Source: Paractinoplanes abujensis
GTDB lineage: Bacteria > Actinomycetota > Actinomycetes > Mycobacteriales > Micromonosporaceae
Length of the DNA stretch: 64,000 bases
Direction: 5' to 3'
Assembly: GCF_014204895.1 (NCBI RefSeq)
Contig: NZ_JACHMF010000001.1
Span: 5,580,001-5,644,000 of the forward strand
In this document: positions 43,082 through 53,638 of the stretch, one piece after another
Layout of the letters: every line of letters starts with the position of its first letter
Numbering within the stretch: position 1 is the first letter of the stretch
Made by a program: the position numbers and the translations under genes
The notes under the pieces: model-generated
Databases searched by the model: none
What the model was told of the DNA's origin: nothing
What the model saw: only the letters and a program-made list of their open reading frames with translations

Positions 43082-44038
43082 TCAGGAACAGCGTGGGGCG
43101 TCGGCGTTGGCGGCCAGGTTCGCGTCCAGCTGGGCGGGCTGGGTCGTGGGGGCCGCAGGGGACGTCGTCGCCGATTCGAGCAGCGGCGCCCGGGTGGGGG
43201 ACGCCGTCGTCTTGGTGGGCTTGGGGGTGGGCTTGGTCGTCTTCTCCGTGAGCTTCTTCTTGGCGGGCGCCTTCTTGGCCGGCGTCGCGGTCTCGGGCTG
43301 CCGGACGACGCTGCCGCCGAGCTTGGCCGTGGTCTTCTGGGTCTTGCCGACCGCGAGCTTGATGTGGGAAACCGTCACCGAGTTCCCGTACACGTCGGTG
43401 ACCTTGACCTTGAACGGCCCGTTGCCGGCGCCGCTGGGGATCGTCCAGTAGTTGAAGTCCTCACGCGACGCGTTCTTGAAGCTGCCGCCCGAGCCGGCGA
43501 CCTTGACCGAGGACAGCTGGTTGCTGTGATTGTCGATCAGCACGCTGAGCCAGTACCGGGAGGACCCTTCCTTCACCCGTACGGACAGAGGCCCGGGCAC
43601 TGCCGCGCCGGGAACCGCCTTGTACGTGATCGGGATGATCCCGTCCGACTTCACACCGATCTTCTGGAACGCCTTCAGGCTCAGGTCGAGGTGACCGGCC
43701 GGGCACTCCGGGCAGGAGTCGATGACCTTGACCCGGGTCTTGCCCTTGGGCCCGGTCACGTCGATGTAGGTGCCGCAGGCCGCGCCTTGGGAATATTCGT
43801 TGTGCTGCCCCAGAGCCACGTACAGGTCGTCGGCGGGCGGGCTCGGGAACGAACAGTTGCCGAGCGTGCCCTCCATGAAGAAGTACGTCGCCTTGCCCTT
43901 CTTGGCCGACGTGGACGGCGGCGCGGCGCAGGCGGCGCCACTGTTCTGGAGCACGAGCGTGACTCCGAGAATGGCGGCGAGAACGACGGCGCCCCCGGCA
44001 GCGAGCCATCGGGGCGAGAAGAGGCGAGATCCGGTCAC
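43082..44038 (-). CDS. Secreted expansin-like protein (EXLX type)
   Basis: 318 residues. A membrane/signal segment (about 12-30) is followed by a double-psi beta-barrel of the expansin D1 kind (GKATYFFMEGTLGNCSFP, then ACGTYIDVTGPKGKTRVKV and IDSCPECPAGHLDLS) and a D2-like beta domain. The tail of about 70 residues is Lys/Thr/Pro-rich and disordered. The conserved Asp of D1 is present in VIDSC. Bacterial expansins loosen cellulose or bind peptidoglycan without hydrolysis. GTG 44038 starts it; no neighbour shares the function. Confidence 0.86.
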   Translation of the reverse strand: MTGSRLFSPRWLAAGGAVVLAAILGVTLVLQNSGAACAAPPSTSAKKGKATYFFMEGTLGNCSFPSPPADDLYVALGQHNEYSQGAACGTYIDVTGPKGKTRVKVIDSCPECPAGHLDLSLKAFQKIGVKSDGIIPITYKAVPGAAVPGPLSVRVKEGSSRYWLSVLIDNHSNQLSSVKVAGSGGSFKNASREDFNYWTIPSGAGNGPFKVKVTDVYGNSVTVSHIKLAVGKTQKTTAKLGGSVVRQPETATPAKKAPAKKKLTEKTTKPTPKPTKTTASPTRAPLLESATTSPAAPTTQPAQLDANLAANADAPRCS

Positions 44039-44128
44039 GCAGAGGAACCCTGCCGCCGCAGGCCCGCAGCGGCAACTTTCCTAAGACACTCCTAAGGTGC
44101 CGGTGGTCGGCTTCACCCGGTCGCGGGC

Positions 44129-44926
44129 CTACCCGACCTCCATCGGGTCATACAAATGCACCACTCCGGACATATCCGGAATAAGGTTGATTGCGAAGAG
44201 CAGACCGTCGTCGAAACGCCGATGGGTGCCCAAGATACGCAACGGCTGCCCACCCTTCTCCCCCGTCTCCTGATCGATCGTGGTCACCAGGCAGCGCGCG
44301 CACGACTTGGCCGCCCGGAACCACACGTCACCGATCCGCAGCCGCCGCCCCAGCCACCCGTCCTCAGCCCACGGCGGCGCGCCGTCGACCACCAGGTTGG
44401 GCCGGAACCGGGTCATCGGCACCGGCTCCTCCCCGGCCTCCACCAGCCAGTCGTTAAGCGCCGACAACGAACCCTCGTTGGCCAGCAGAACCGGGAACCC
44501 GTCGGCAAAACTCACCCGATCATCCGGCCGCGCATGCGAGTCGATCGCGCGGCCCCTCGGGTCGGCCTGCCACACCAGCCGCGCGTCCCGCCCCAGAAAC
44601 CGGCTGCTCCACTCCGTCTCAGCCACCCGCGCCGGCACCGGCCCCTTGCCCCGGAACACCCGCACGACCTCCGCGGGCCCGTCGACCGGCTCATCCACCC
44701 AGAGCGACGGCAGCCCCGGAGCGCTCAACTCCAGCCCGCCCGCTCCCGGCCTCACTATGAGCTGAGTGAGCCGCGGGGTCTCACGCTGAGTGATCCCCAC
44801 GCCCTCGGTGTCGATCATCAGCCACCGCCGGTCACCGGCCAGCCCCCACGGCTCGACCCGCGCACTGACGTGCTCAATGCGATGACAACCCTTGACCGGG
44901 TACGAGTACAGGGCTGTGATCCGCAT
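44129..44926 (-). CDS. MOSC-domain molybdenum-cofactor-binding protein
   Basis: 265 residues. The N-terminal beta-barrel (ALYSYPVKGCHRIEHVSARV) and the C-terminal MOSC domain (MTRFRPNLVVDG, then WFRAAKSCARCLVTTIDQETG with the Cys that binds the cofactor) match the YcbX/mARC group, which reduces N-hydroxylated compounds with electrons from a partner. The ATG at 44926 is preferred to the start at 44974 because the family begins there and GAGGGTGGG lies upstream. No ferredoxin domain is fused, unlike E. coli YcbX. Confidence 0.9.
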   Translation of the reverse strand: MRITALYSYPVKGCHRIEHVSARVEPWGLAGDRRWLMIDTEGVGITQRETPRLTQLIVRPGAGGLELSAPGLPSLWVDEPVDGPAEVVRVFRGKGPVPARVAETEWSSRFLGRDARLVWQADPRGRAIDSHARPDDRVSFADGFPVLLANEGSLSALNDWLVEAGEEPVPMTRFRPNLVVDGAPPWAEDGWLGRRLRIGDVWFRAAKSCARCLVTTIDQETGEKGGQPLRILGTHRRFDDGLLFAINLIPDMSGVVHLYDPMEVG

Positions 44927-45114
44927 AACCCACCCTCGCACGCCGGCCAGCCGGCCGCCGCGTCGTTTCCCCACCCGACGAGCAGGCCACCCGTTCGCCG
45001 GCTCAGCTTCGTGGCTTCACCTCTCCAGCGCCGCCCCGTCCGCGTGACATGCCCGTACGCCCGCCGCTGGACGTGTGCCACGTCACGTACTGATCCTTAC
45101 CTCTCCCTGGTCAC

Positions 45115-45134
45115 ATACCCCCAGGGGGTATAAG
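45115..45134 (+). promoter_or_regulatory. CsoR-type copper operator with -10 element
   Basis: ATACCCCCAGGGGGTAT (45115-45131) is a near-perfect 17-base palindrome and matches the consensus of CsoR operators. TATAAG (45129-45134) is an overlapping -10 element just before the Shine-Dalgarno of the copper ATPase gene. CsoR leaves such sites when it binds Cu(I), so the ATPase should be copper-induced. No csoR gene is in this window. Confidence 0.85.
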
Positions 45135-45155
45135 TTCCGAGTGGAGGTGTTCGAT

Positions 45156-47282
45156 ATGGGAAGCCCGCAGCGGCCGCTGCCGACTGACGCGAACAACGAA
45201 AACGATCACACGCCCAACGCCACCAGCGACGCGCACGGCGGACACGATCACCCACCTGGCGACGGCCACGATGGACACCGCGGGCATCAGCACGCGCCGT
45301 CGGCTCAGCAACACCACACCGAGCACGCACACACCGGTCATGACGGGCACGCCGGGCACGATCCGGAGGTCTTCCGGCGGAAGTTCTGGCTGAGTCTGGC
45401 GCTGACCGTTCCGGTCGTGATCACCAGCGAGATGGTCATGGAGTGGTTCGGTTACTCGCTCGACTTCCCCGGCATCAGCGGGGTCGGGCCGGTGCTGGGC
45501 ACGATCGTCTTCTTCTACGGTGGGTGGCCGTTCCTGGCCGGGGCGGTGGACGAGATCCGGAGCCGCGCGCCCGGAATGATGGTGCTCGTCGCGATGGCGA
45601 TCACCGTGGCCTACGGGGCCTCGATCGCCACCAGTGCGGGACTGTTCGAGCTGGACTTCTGGTGGGAGTTGGCCGCCCTGGTCACGATCATGTTGCTGGG
45701 GCACTGGCAGGAGATGAAGGCGATCGGCCAGGCCCGGGGCGCCCTGTCCGCGCTGGCGGCCCTGCTGCCCGACGAGGCCGAGCTGATCCGGCCCGGCGGC
45801 ACGACCGAGAAGGTGCCCGTCGCGCGGCTCCGCGTCAAGGACCGGGTGCTCGTCCGGCCGGGCGGCCGCGTTCCCGCCGACGGCCGCATCGTGGAAGGCT
45901 CGGCCGAGGTGGACGAGTCGATGATCACCGGGGAGTCCCAACCGGTTTCCCGTACGGCGGGCAGCCGTGTGGTGGCGGGCACGGTGGTCACTGACTCGGC
46001 CGTACGGGTGGAAGTCGACGCCGTCGGTGCGGACACCGCGCTGGCCGGGATCGGCCGGCTGGTCGCGCAGGCCCAGGCGGCCGGTGGCCGCGCGCAGGTG
46101 CTGGCCGACCGGTTCGCGGCCTGGCTGTTCTACGTGGCCGCGGCGGCCGGCCTGATCACCTTCGGGACATGGTGGGCGATCGGCGACCTGAACCAGGCCG
46201 TCGTACGGACGGTGACGGTGCTCGTGATCGCCTGCCCGCACGCCCTGGGCCTGGCCATCCCGCTGGTCATCGCGCTGTCGACGGCCCTGTCGGCCCGGGC
46301 CGGCATCCTCGTCAAGGATCGGCTGGCGTTGGAGCGGATGCGCACGGTGGACGCCGTCCTGTTCGACAAGACGGGCACCCTGACCAAGGGCGCGCACATC
46401 GTGACCGGGATCGACGTCACGACCGGTCACACCGAGGACGAGGTGTTGCGGATCGCAGCCGCGGTCGAGAGCGACAGCGAGCATCCGCTGGCCCGAGCGA
46501 TCGTCGCGGCGGCTCCGGAACGGGCGACAGCCACCGGTTTCCGCTCGCTGACCGGGCGCGGGGTGCAGGCAGTGGTCGACGGGGAGACGTACGCGGTCGG
46601 GGGTCCTGCCCTGCTGCGCGAACTCGGCATGCCGCCGGCGGAAGGATCGCGCCGGGGCGCGGCGGTGCTGCATCTGGTGCGCGTGACCGACCGGAAGATC
46701 CTCGGATCGTTCACGCTGGAGGACGAGGTGCGGCCCGAGGCGCGCGCGGCCATCGAGCAGTTGCGCTCGTACGGGGTGGGAAAGCTCGTCATGGTCACCG
46801 GTGACGCGCGGTCGGTGGCCGAGGCGGTGGCCGCCGACCTGGGGCTGGACGAGGTGTTCGCCGAGGTGCGGCCGGCCGACAAGGACAAGGCAGTAACCGA
46901 CCTCCGAGCGCGTGGGCTGCGGGTGGCGATGGTCGGCGACGGCGTGAACGACGCCCCGGCGCTGGCCCGCGCGGACGTGGGCCTGGCCATCGGGGCCGGC
47001 ACCGACGTGGCGATCGAGTCGGCCGGGGTGGTGCTGGCCTCCTCCGACCCGCGCGCGGTGGCCAGTGTGATCAAGCTGTCCCGGGCCTCGTACCGCAAGA
47101 TGATCCAGAACCTGACGTGGGCGGCCGGCTACAACGTGATCGCGATCCCGCTGGCCGCGGGCGTGCTGGCCTGGACCGGTTTCACGTTGAACCCGGCGGT
47201 CGGCGCGATCCTGATGAGCGCTTCGACCATTGTGGTGGCGCTCAACGCCCAACTTCTGCGTCGCGTACGCCTGACGCCCTGA
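45156..47282 (+). CDS. CopB-type copper-exporting P-type ATPase with His-rich N terminus
   Basis: 708 residues. The N-terminal 70 residues contain about 18 His in HG/HD/GH pairs, a likely Cu or Zn buffer, instead of CxxC domains. The core has eight membrane helices. CPH at 360-362 (VIACPHALGLAIP) marks the P1B-3 class, which exports Cu(II) or Ag(I) and is unlike the CPC of CopA. Asp404 in FDKTGTLTKG is phosphorylated; TGES, HPLA and GDGVNDAPAL are present. GGAGGT eight bases upstream fixes the ATG. Its promoter carries a CsoR operator. The 3' end overlaps the convergent MFS gene by 41 bases. Confidence 0.95.
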   Translation: MGSPQRPLPTDANNENDHTPNATSDAHGGHDHPPGDGHDGHRGHQHAPSAQQHHTEHAHTGHDGHAGHDPEVFRRKFWLSLALTVPVVITSEMVMEWFGYSLDFPGISGVGPVLGTIVFFYGGWPFLAGAVDEIRSRAPGMMVLVAMAITVAYGASIATSAGLFELDFWWELAALVTIMLLGHWQEMKAIGQARGALSALAALLPDEAELIRPGGTTEKVPVARLRVKDRVLVRPGGRVPADGRIVEGSAEVDESMITGESQPVSRTAGSRVVAGTVVTDSAVRVEVDAVGADTALAGIGRLVAQAQAAGGRAQVLADRFAAWLFYVAAAAGLITFGTWWAIGDLNQAVVRTVTVLVIACPHALGLAIPLVIALSTALSARAGILVKDRLALERMRTVDAVLFDKTGTLTKGAHIVTGIDVTTGHTEDEVLRIAAAVESDSEHPLARAIVAAAPERATATGFRSLTGRGVQAVVDGETYAVGGPALLRELGMPPAEGSRRGAAVLHLVRVTDRKILGSFTLEDEVRPEARAAIEQLRSYGVGKLVMVTGDARSVAEAVAADLGLDEVFAEVRPADKDKAVTDLRARGLRVAMVGDGVNDAPALARADVGLAIGAGTDVAIESAGVVLASSDPRAVASVIKLSRASYRKMIQNLTWAAGYNVIAIPLAAGVLAWTGFTLNPAVGAILMSASTIVVALNAQLLRRVRLTP

Positions 47283-48672
47283 GATATCCCCATCCGACCA
47301 GGGCCGCCGCCAGCACGGTGAGGGTCAGTCCGGCGATCGTGACGGCCTGCTCGAACTGCGCGGTCTGCTGCGGGCTCCAGTGCGCGGCGGCCAGGCTGCC
47401 GGTGAACAGCGCGGCCAGGATCGTGCCGGTGACGGCCAGCCCGGCGCCCGAGGTGACCTCGCCGGCGGTGTCGGTGAGGGCGGCGCCGATCGTGGTGCGG
47501 TTGCCGGGCAGGCCGCGCAGCACGTTCACGCCGGCGACCACGCCGACCACGCGCATCCCGGCCGCCACGAGCACCAGCGCGGCCGCCACCCAGACGTAGC
47601 CGAGCCGGCCCAGCAGGGCGTAGACGGCGAGGCCGGACACGACCGCCGACGCGCTGAGCCAGGCCGCCCGTTCCAGCCCGGCCCGCCGCACGAACGGGCC
47701 GACCACTGCGCCGCCCGCCACGAGCACGATCACCTGCGGCAGCAGGCCGGCGGCGGCCAGCGCGGGCGACCAGCCCCAGTCGAGCTGCAACTGCAGCGTG
47801 ACCAGGTAACCCAGGCCCGCGGTGGCCAGCCCGGCCGCCGCCTTGTAGGCCAGACCGCTGGAGACGAGCGGGCGCGCGACAAGCTTCAGATCGAGCAGCG
47901 GGTACGGCGTGGTGCGCTCTCGGACGACGAAAAGCACCGCCGTCACCAGCGCCGCGACGGTGACGGCCCAGGCGCCGGGGCTGCGGTCGACGAAGAGCGT
48001 AGGTGCGATCAGGGCGAGCACGATCGTGGCCGTGCCCAGCAGCGCGCCCGGGATGTCGGCGAGGTCGCGGTGCAGGTCGGCCGGGTCGTCGGCGGCGATG
48101 CCGAGGCGCACACCGATCAGCGCGAGCCCGGCGATCGGCACGTTGACGAGCAGCAGCACCTGCCATGGGGCGAACGCGAGCACAAAGCCGCCGGCCGTGG
48201 GGCCGATCGCCAGCCCGACCAGGCCGACGGTGGAGATCAACGTGGTCGCGCGCACCCGCAGGCCGTCGTCGGCGAAGAGCCGGAAGGCCAGCGCGAGCGA
48301 CCCCGGGGTGGTCATCGCGGCCGCGACACCCAGCAGGGCCCGTACGGCGATGAGCTGCCCGGCGGTGCTCACGAACGCGGTGGCCAGGCTGGCCAGGCCG
48401 AGCAGGACCAGGCCGGCCAGCATGACCCGGCGGCGGCCGAACCGGTCGGCCAGGGCTCCGAACGCCAGCATGAGGCCGCCGAAGACGACGGCGTAGGCCC
48501 CGGTCACCCACTGCAGGGCGACGGTCGAGGCGTGCAGGTCGCGGCCGATCGTGGGCAGCGCGACGTTGAGGATCGAGTTGTCGAGCATCTCGAACAGGAA
48601 GACAGCGGACAGCCCGGTCAGAGCCATCCAGGCCGCCCTCAGGGACACCGGCCGGTGCGCGGATGTGGTCAT
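47242..48672 (-). CDS. MFS drug exporter, DHA2 (14-helix) type
   Basis: 476 residues with about 14 membrane helices. DHA2 features are motif A (GALADRFGRRRVMLAG), motif C-like GPTAGGFVLAF, and LDNSILNVALPTIGRDL in the first helix. It should export drugs or other small molecules with protons. The ATG at 48672 is preferred, since the longer frame to 48708 would run through the operator. It is divergent from a TetR-family gene, a usual repressor-exporter pair. Confidence 0.9.
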   Translation of the reverse strand: MTTSAHRPVSLRAAWMALTGLSAVFLFEMLDNSILNVALPTIGRDLHASTVALQWVTGAYAVVFGGLMLAFGALADRFGRRRVMLAGLVLLGLASLATAFVSTAGQLIAVRALLGVAAAMTTPGSLALAFRLFADDGLRVRATTLISTVGLVGLAIGPTAGGFVLAFAPWQVLLLVNVPIAGLALIGVRLGIAADDPADLHRDLADIPGALLGTATIVLALIAPTLFVDRSPGAWAVTVAALVTAVLFVVRERTTPYPLLDLKLVARPLVSSGLAYKAAAGLATAGLGYLVTLQLQLDWGWSPALAAAGLLPQVIVLVAGGAVVGPFVRRAGLERAAWLSASAVVSGLAVYALLGRLGYVWVAAALVLVAAGMRVVGVVAGVNVLRGLPGNRTTIGAALTDTAGEVTSGAGLAVTGTILAALFTGSLAAAHWSPQQTAQFEQAVTIAGLTLTVLAAALVGWGYLRASGVRDAEVGR

Positions 48673-48696
48673 GCCACCAGCATGGGCGCAAAACTT

Positions 48697-48724
48697 ATAC
48701 TCAGTCAATGCTTTTACTCGGTAT
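48697..48724. promoter_or_regulatory. Candidate TetR operator between exporter and repressor
   Basis: ATACTCAGT and ACTCGGTAT form an imperfect inverted repeat (seven of nine positions pair) with a 10-base spacer. It lies between the divergent MFS and TetR genes, at the place expected for an operator controlling both. Confidence 0.55.
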
Positions 48725-48735
48725 ATGATCCGCTC

Positions 48736-49311
48736 ATGGGTCTCCGTGAACGCAAGAAGGAACAGGTACGCCTGCAGATCTCACACGCCGCCACCGAACT
48801 GATCATCGAGCGCGGCTTCGACGCGGTGAGCGTCTCGGAGATCGCCGAGCGGGCCGGCGTGTCCCGGATGACGGTGTTCAACTACTTCCCGCGCAAGGAA
48901 GACATGTTCTTCGACCGCGTCCCGCTGATCCACGAGCGCATCACCGCCGCGGTCCGCTCACGCCCCGAGGGCCGGACCCCGCAGACCGCGCTGCGGGACG
49001 AGGTACTGCGACTGATGACCGAAAGCGTCGAGCCGCCCGGACACCACGAACGGATGGTGGCGTTCTGGAAGGTCGCGAACGACTCTCCCGCCCTGCGGGC
49101 ACGCGCTCGCGAGATCGCCGAGGAACTCGAAGAGATGACGGCCGGCCTCTTCGCCGAACGGCCGGGGCCCATCGACCCGAAAATGTCGGCCGCCCTGCTC
49201 ACGGCCGCATGCCGGGTATGCCTACGAGATTTGACGGCCGGCGAGGCCTCCGTGGCCGACGTACGGACCCGTATCAACCGGGCCTTCGACATCATCTGTC
49301 AGGTCGAGTGA
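48736..49311 (+). CDS. TetR-family transcriptional repressor
   Basis: 191 residues. The N-terminal HTH is clear: ATELIIERGFDAVSVSEIAE, then RAGVSRMTVFNYFPRKEDMF. The C-terminal helical domain would bind the inducer. It is divergent from the DHA2 exporter, so it most likely represses that gene and itself through the inverted repeat in between. The ligand cannot be predicted. Confidence 0.92.
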   Translation: MGLRERKKEQVRLQISHAATELIIERGFDAVSVSEIAERAGVSRMTVFNYFPRKEDMFFDRVPLIHERITAAVRSRPEGRTPQTALRDEVLRLMTESVEPPGHHERMVAFWKVANDSPALRARAREIAEELEEMTAGLFAERPGPIDPKMSAALLTAACRVCLRDLTAGEASVADVRTRINRAFDIICQVE

Positions 49312-49357
49312 TACCTGCTGCAGAACGCCGGTCGTGTACACTTCTCAACATCTCGCT

Positions 49358-49389
49358 GAGGGCCCCCGACGAATTATCTTGGGGCCCTC
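49358..49389. terminator. Bidirectional terminator between convergent genes
   Basis: GAGGGCCCC and GGGGCCCTC are perfect 9-base arms around a 14-base AT-richer loop. It lies between the tetR stop and the stop of the HEPN-motif gene. Confidence 0.75.
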
Positions 49390-49412
49390 TGGCGTTTCGA
49401 AGCGATTCGCCT

Positions 49413-51044
49413 TCAGTGGCGCGGCTCGAGAAGGTCGACCACACTCAGGCCGGTCTCGCCCCCCACCAGATTCAAACCGACCTCCGCACGAGCCGCCAGG
49501 CCAAGCGGGGCCAAGCTCTCAACGAGCGCGGCGTGAGTGATCCGGTCCAGTCCGGCGCCGACCAACGGGGCGGCGATGCGAAGAGCCGCCTTCAGCGCGA
49601 CCCCCTGCGTGGAGCCACCATGAAGCACGATGTTGCGAGTTCGATAAAGGCGCCTCAGGGCGATCCTCAGGACGGTGACCGCAGTCCCCAGTTCCTTCCT
49701 GGGCTCGCTGAGGACTCGCCGCATGCGGTGCACCGCCGCGATGTCAGCATCCCGTCGGAACCGATCGGCCGGATCCAGCGTGGCGCCAGCGGCCAAGGCC
49801 TCCGCGACGGCAGAAGCTCGCTCTTGATTGGTCTCGCATACGGCGAGCCGCTCGGCCAACGCGTCAGGAGTCGGGGGTTGATGCCTGTGAGAGAGCGCGG
49901 TCATCTCCGCACGGGGCCACGAACAAGCGATGATGGCCGCCAGCCTGTCCGCTGCGACAGCCTTGCCCGATCGCTCCTGCTCGGCAGGGTCGTCCGGATG
50001 GGAAAGTAGTGATTCGATGGCCGCCCACGCTCCCGCGACAGCCGGCCCGAGAACTCCACGATTGATCGGTGCGGCGAGTTCCAGGGCATCGTCGAACAGG
50101 GTGCGCTGTCCGCCGACTTGATAGAGCCGCCCCTGACTGAACAGCGAGAGGACGTCAGCACCCCGAGTCGGCGCGGCGAAGGGAATCGGCTCGGGATGCT
50201 GATCGACCCACATCTGCGAGGCCGGCCGGATGCCACCTCGGCTGCCTCGCATGAACGATGATCGCGCCACCAGGCGTTCAACGAGCTCACGGACGTGGCT
50301 CGCGGCGCTGAACGGATCCCGCGCGTTGACCCGATACAGAAAGCCACCGCCGGCACGGAGTCCGCTCGTCGCATGACCTCGCTGTCTGAGCCAGCCCGCG
50401 ATCTCCCGGCTGGAGACCCACATCTCGTGGCTCTCGGCCTGTCCCCGTTCGGGCACCTTGTTGAAAACGGCAAGAACTGTGAATTCGCGCGGGGCGGCGG
50501 TATCGAGGGCGATAGCACCCTGCAGGATTTCTTCGGCGCCCGCTTGCTGATGAGCGAGTCGCCCGATCCATGCCGCCAGATGGTTCGCGTCGTAACCGAT
50601 GTCGAGCAGATGCGCCGCGACCACCCGGGCCAGCCGCTCCGGTCGCGGCCGACGATCCTCCGGCTGGGCGATCGCGGTCGCCCAGCGGCTCAGGTGGCCG
50701 GCACGGGCATGTTCGAGGACTTCCCGCAGACGGCGGTGGGCCGGGCTGGGGTCGGGAAGGGCTTGCCCCAGGAGTGAGGTCAACTCAGCACGCAGATCCC
50801 TGCTACCGAGGCCGACGTCCGGGCCGATGACCTTCAGGAGTTGATGGCGCTGCCAGTCGACCGCGGCCGGGGACAGCACGCGATGTCGCGCCCATGAGCT
50901 CGCCTCCAGCAACTCCTGCAGGGCGAGCAGCGAGCCGACGTCCCACAGCCGGCGCGGCCAGGGCACGCCTTCGAGGGTGAAGAAGTCGATCATTCGGGCT
51001 CGAACGTGACTGTCATAGACGTTTGCTGAGGTTTCGGGCGCCAC
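49413..51044 (-). CDS. Large protein with C-terminal HEPN-type motif, unknown
   Basis: 543 residues, soluble and largely helical. Near the C terminus LRRLYRTRNIVLHGGSTQG contains Arg470-x4-His475, the RNxxxH pattern of HEPN domains. With the preceding helix AGAWAAIESLLSHPDD this resembles Apea-like HEPN domains, which are often RNases in defence or stress systems. The N-terminal 350 residues match nothing I know. Codon use is visibly less GC-biased than in neighbouring genes, which suggests recent acquisition. It is a lone gene between a terminator and the divergent hut regulator. A GTG start is used; function is inferred from one motif. Confidence 0.7.
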   Translation of the reverse strand: MAPETSANVYDSHVRARMIDFFTLEGVPWPRRLWDVGSLLALQELLEASSWARHRVLSPAAVDWQRHQLLKVIGPDVGLGSRDLRAELTSLLGQALPDPSPAHRRLREVLEHARAGHLSRWATAIAQPEDRRPRPERLARVVAAHLLDIGYDANHLAAWIGRLAHQQAGAEEILQGAIALDTAAPREFTVLAVFNKVPERGQAESHEMWVSSREIAGWLRQRGHATSGLRAGGGFLYRVNARDPFSAASHVRELVERLVARSSFMRGSRGGIRPASQMWVDQHPEPIPFAAPTRGADVLSLFSQGRLYQVGGQRTLFDDALELAAPINRGVLGPAVAGAWAAIESLLSHPDDPAEQERSGKAVAADRLAAIIACSWPRAEMTALSHRHQPPTPDALAERLAVCETNQERASAVAEALAAGATLDPADRFRRDADIAAVHRMRRVLSEPRKELGTAVTVLRIALRRLYRTRNIVLHGGSTQGVALKAALRIAAPLVGAGLDRITHAALVESLAPLGLAARAEVGLNLVGGETGLSVVDLLEPRH

Positions 51045-51137
51045 CGGTGCACCCTAGTCGTTTGCCTACCCCCGTTGCCACGTCGAGGAAGTGCCAACCT
51101 CTAGCGGACTGAAAGTTTTTATGCATAGAGTGCTCGT

Positions 51138-51986
51138 GTGAATGGCGGAGAGGTCAAGGCGGGCGAGCGCGTACTCGACCTGTTCGCCGGTGCGCGGCTC
51201 ACGCCGACGCAGCGGCGGATCGCGCACTGTCTCGTGGAACATGCGAGCAAGGCCGCCTATCTCTCCGCCGCCGAGGTGGCCGACCTGGCCGGGGTCAGCC
51301 AGCCGTCCGTGACCCGGTTCGCCATCGCGCTCGGCCACGAGGGCTATCCGGCCCTGCGGCGGGTGTTGCGGGAGCTCACCGCCGGGGCGGACGCCGAGCG
51401 TGGCGAGGACCACAACGCGATGCAGCTGGCGGTCGCGGCCGAGGCGGAGCACCTCGGGCGCCTCGTCGGGCAGCTCGAGCGGCTGGACGACGTACGGCGG
51501 GCGGCCGAGCTTTTGATCGTCAGCCGGCCCCTGCCGGTGCTGGGACTGCGGGCGGCGGCGCCTCTGGCTGGGTATTTCGGCTATTTCGCGAGCAAAGTGC
51601 ACCCGGATGTGCGGGTGCTCGACGCCGGTGGCACGTCACTGCTGGACCGGCTCGATCAGGCCCGCGCGGCCGGTGCCGGTGCGATGCTGGCGCTGGTGCT
51701 GCCCCGCTATCCGCGGGAGTCGCTCGACGCCGTCCGGGAGGCCAAGGCGATGGGGTACGCCGTGGTCGCGATCACCGATTCGGCGGTCAGCCCGGTCGCC
51801 GAGCACTGCGACGTCGCGCTGCCCGCGGCGGTCGGCACCCGGCTGGTTTTCGACCTGCACACCGGCCCGATGGCGATGGCCATGGTGCTGCTGCAGGCGA
51901 TGTGCGACGCCGACCCGGAACCCGTGCAGCAAAGACTCGAGGCGTTCGAGGCGACGGCCTCGCGCCGCAACATTTTCCAAGCGTAG
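51138..51986 (+). CDS. MurR/RpiR-family regulator of the hut operon
   Basis: 282 residues. The N-terminal HTH ([20 protein letters not shown], then [20 protein letters not shown]) belongs to the RpiR family, and a SIS (phosphosugar-binding) domain follows (about 120-265, [20 protein letters not shown]). RpiR proteins usually sense sugar phosphates, but this one lies 11 bases before hutU and points in the same direction, so it probably controls histidine use. Which ligand the SIS domain binds is unclear. GTG 51138 follows the AT-rich region at 51111-51130 closely, so the leader is short. Confidence 0.88.
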   Translation: MNGGEVKAGERVLDLFAGARLTPTQRRIAHCLVEHASKAAYLSAAEVADLAGVSQPSVTRFAIALGHEGYPALRRVLRELTAGADAERGEDHNAMQLAVAAEAEHLGRLVGQLERLDDVRRAAELLIVSRPLPVLGLRAAAPLAGYFGYFASKVHPDVRVLDAGGTSLLDRLDQARAAGAGAMLALVLPRYPRESLDAVREAKAMGYAVVAITDSAVSPVAEHCDVALPAAVGTRLVFDLHTGPMAMAMVLLQAMCDADPEPVQQRLEAFEATASRRNIFQA

Positions 51987-51997
51987 GAAGGGCAACC

Positions 51998-53634
<1,637 letters not shown>

Positions 53635-53638
<4 letters not shown>

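Noticed and set aside
45075..45155. Earlier start for the copper ATPase
   Set aside because: It would place the CsoR operator and -10 element inside the coding sequence; the ATG at 45156 has a proper ribosome-binding site.
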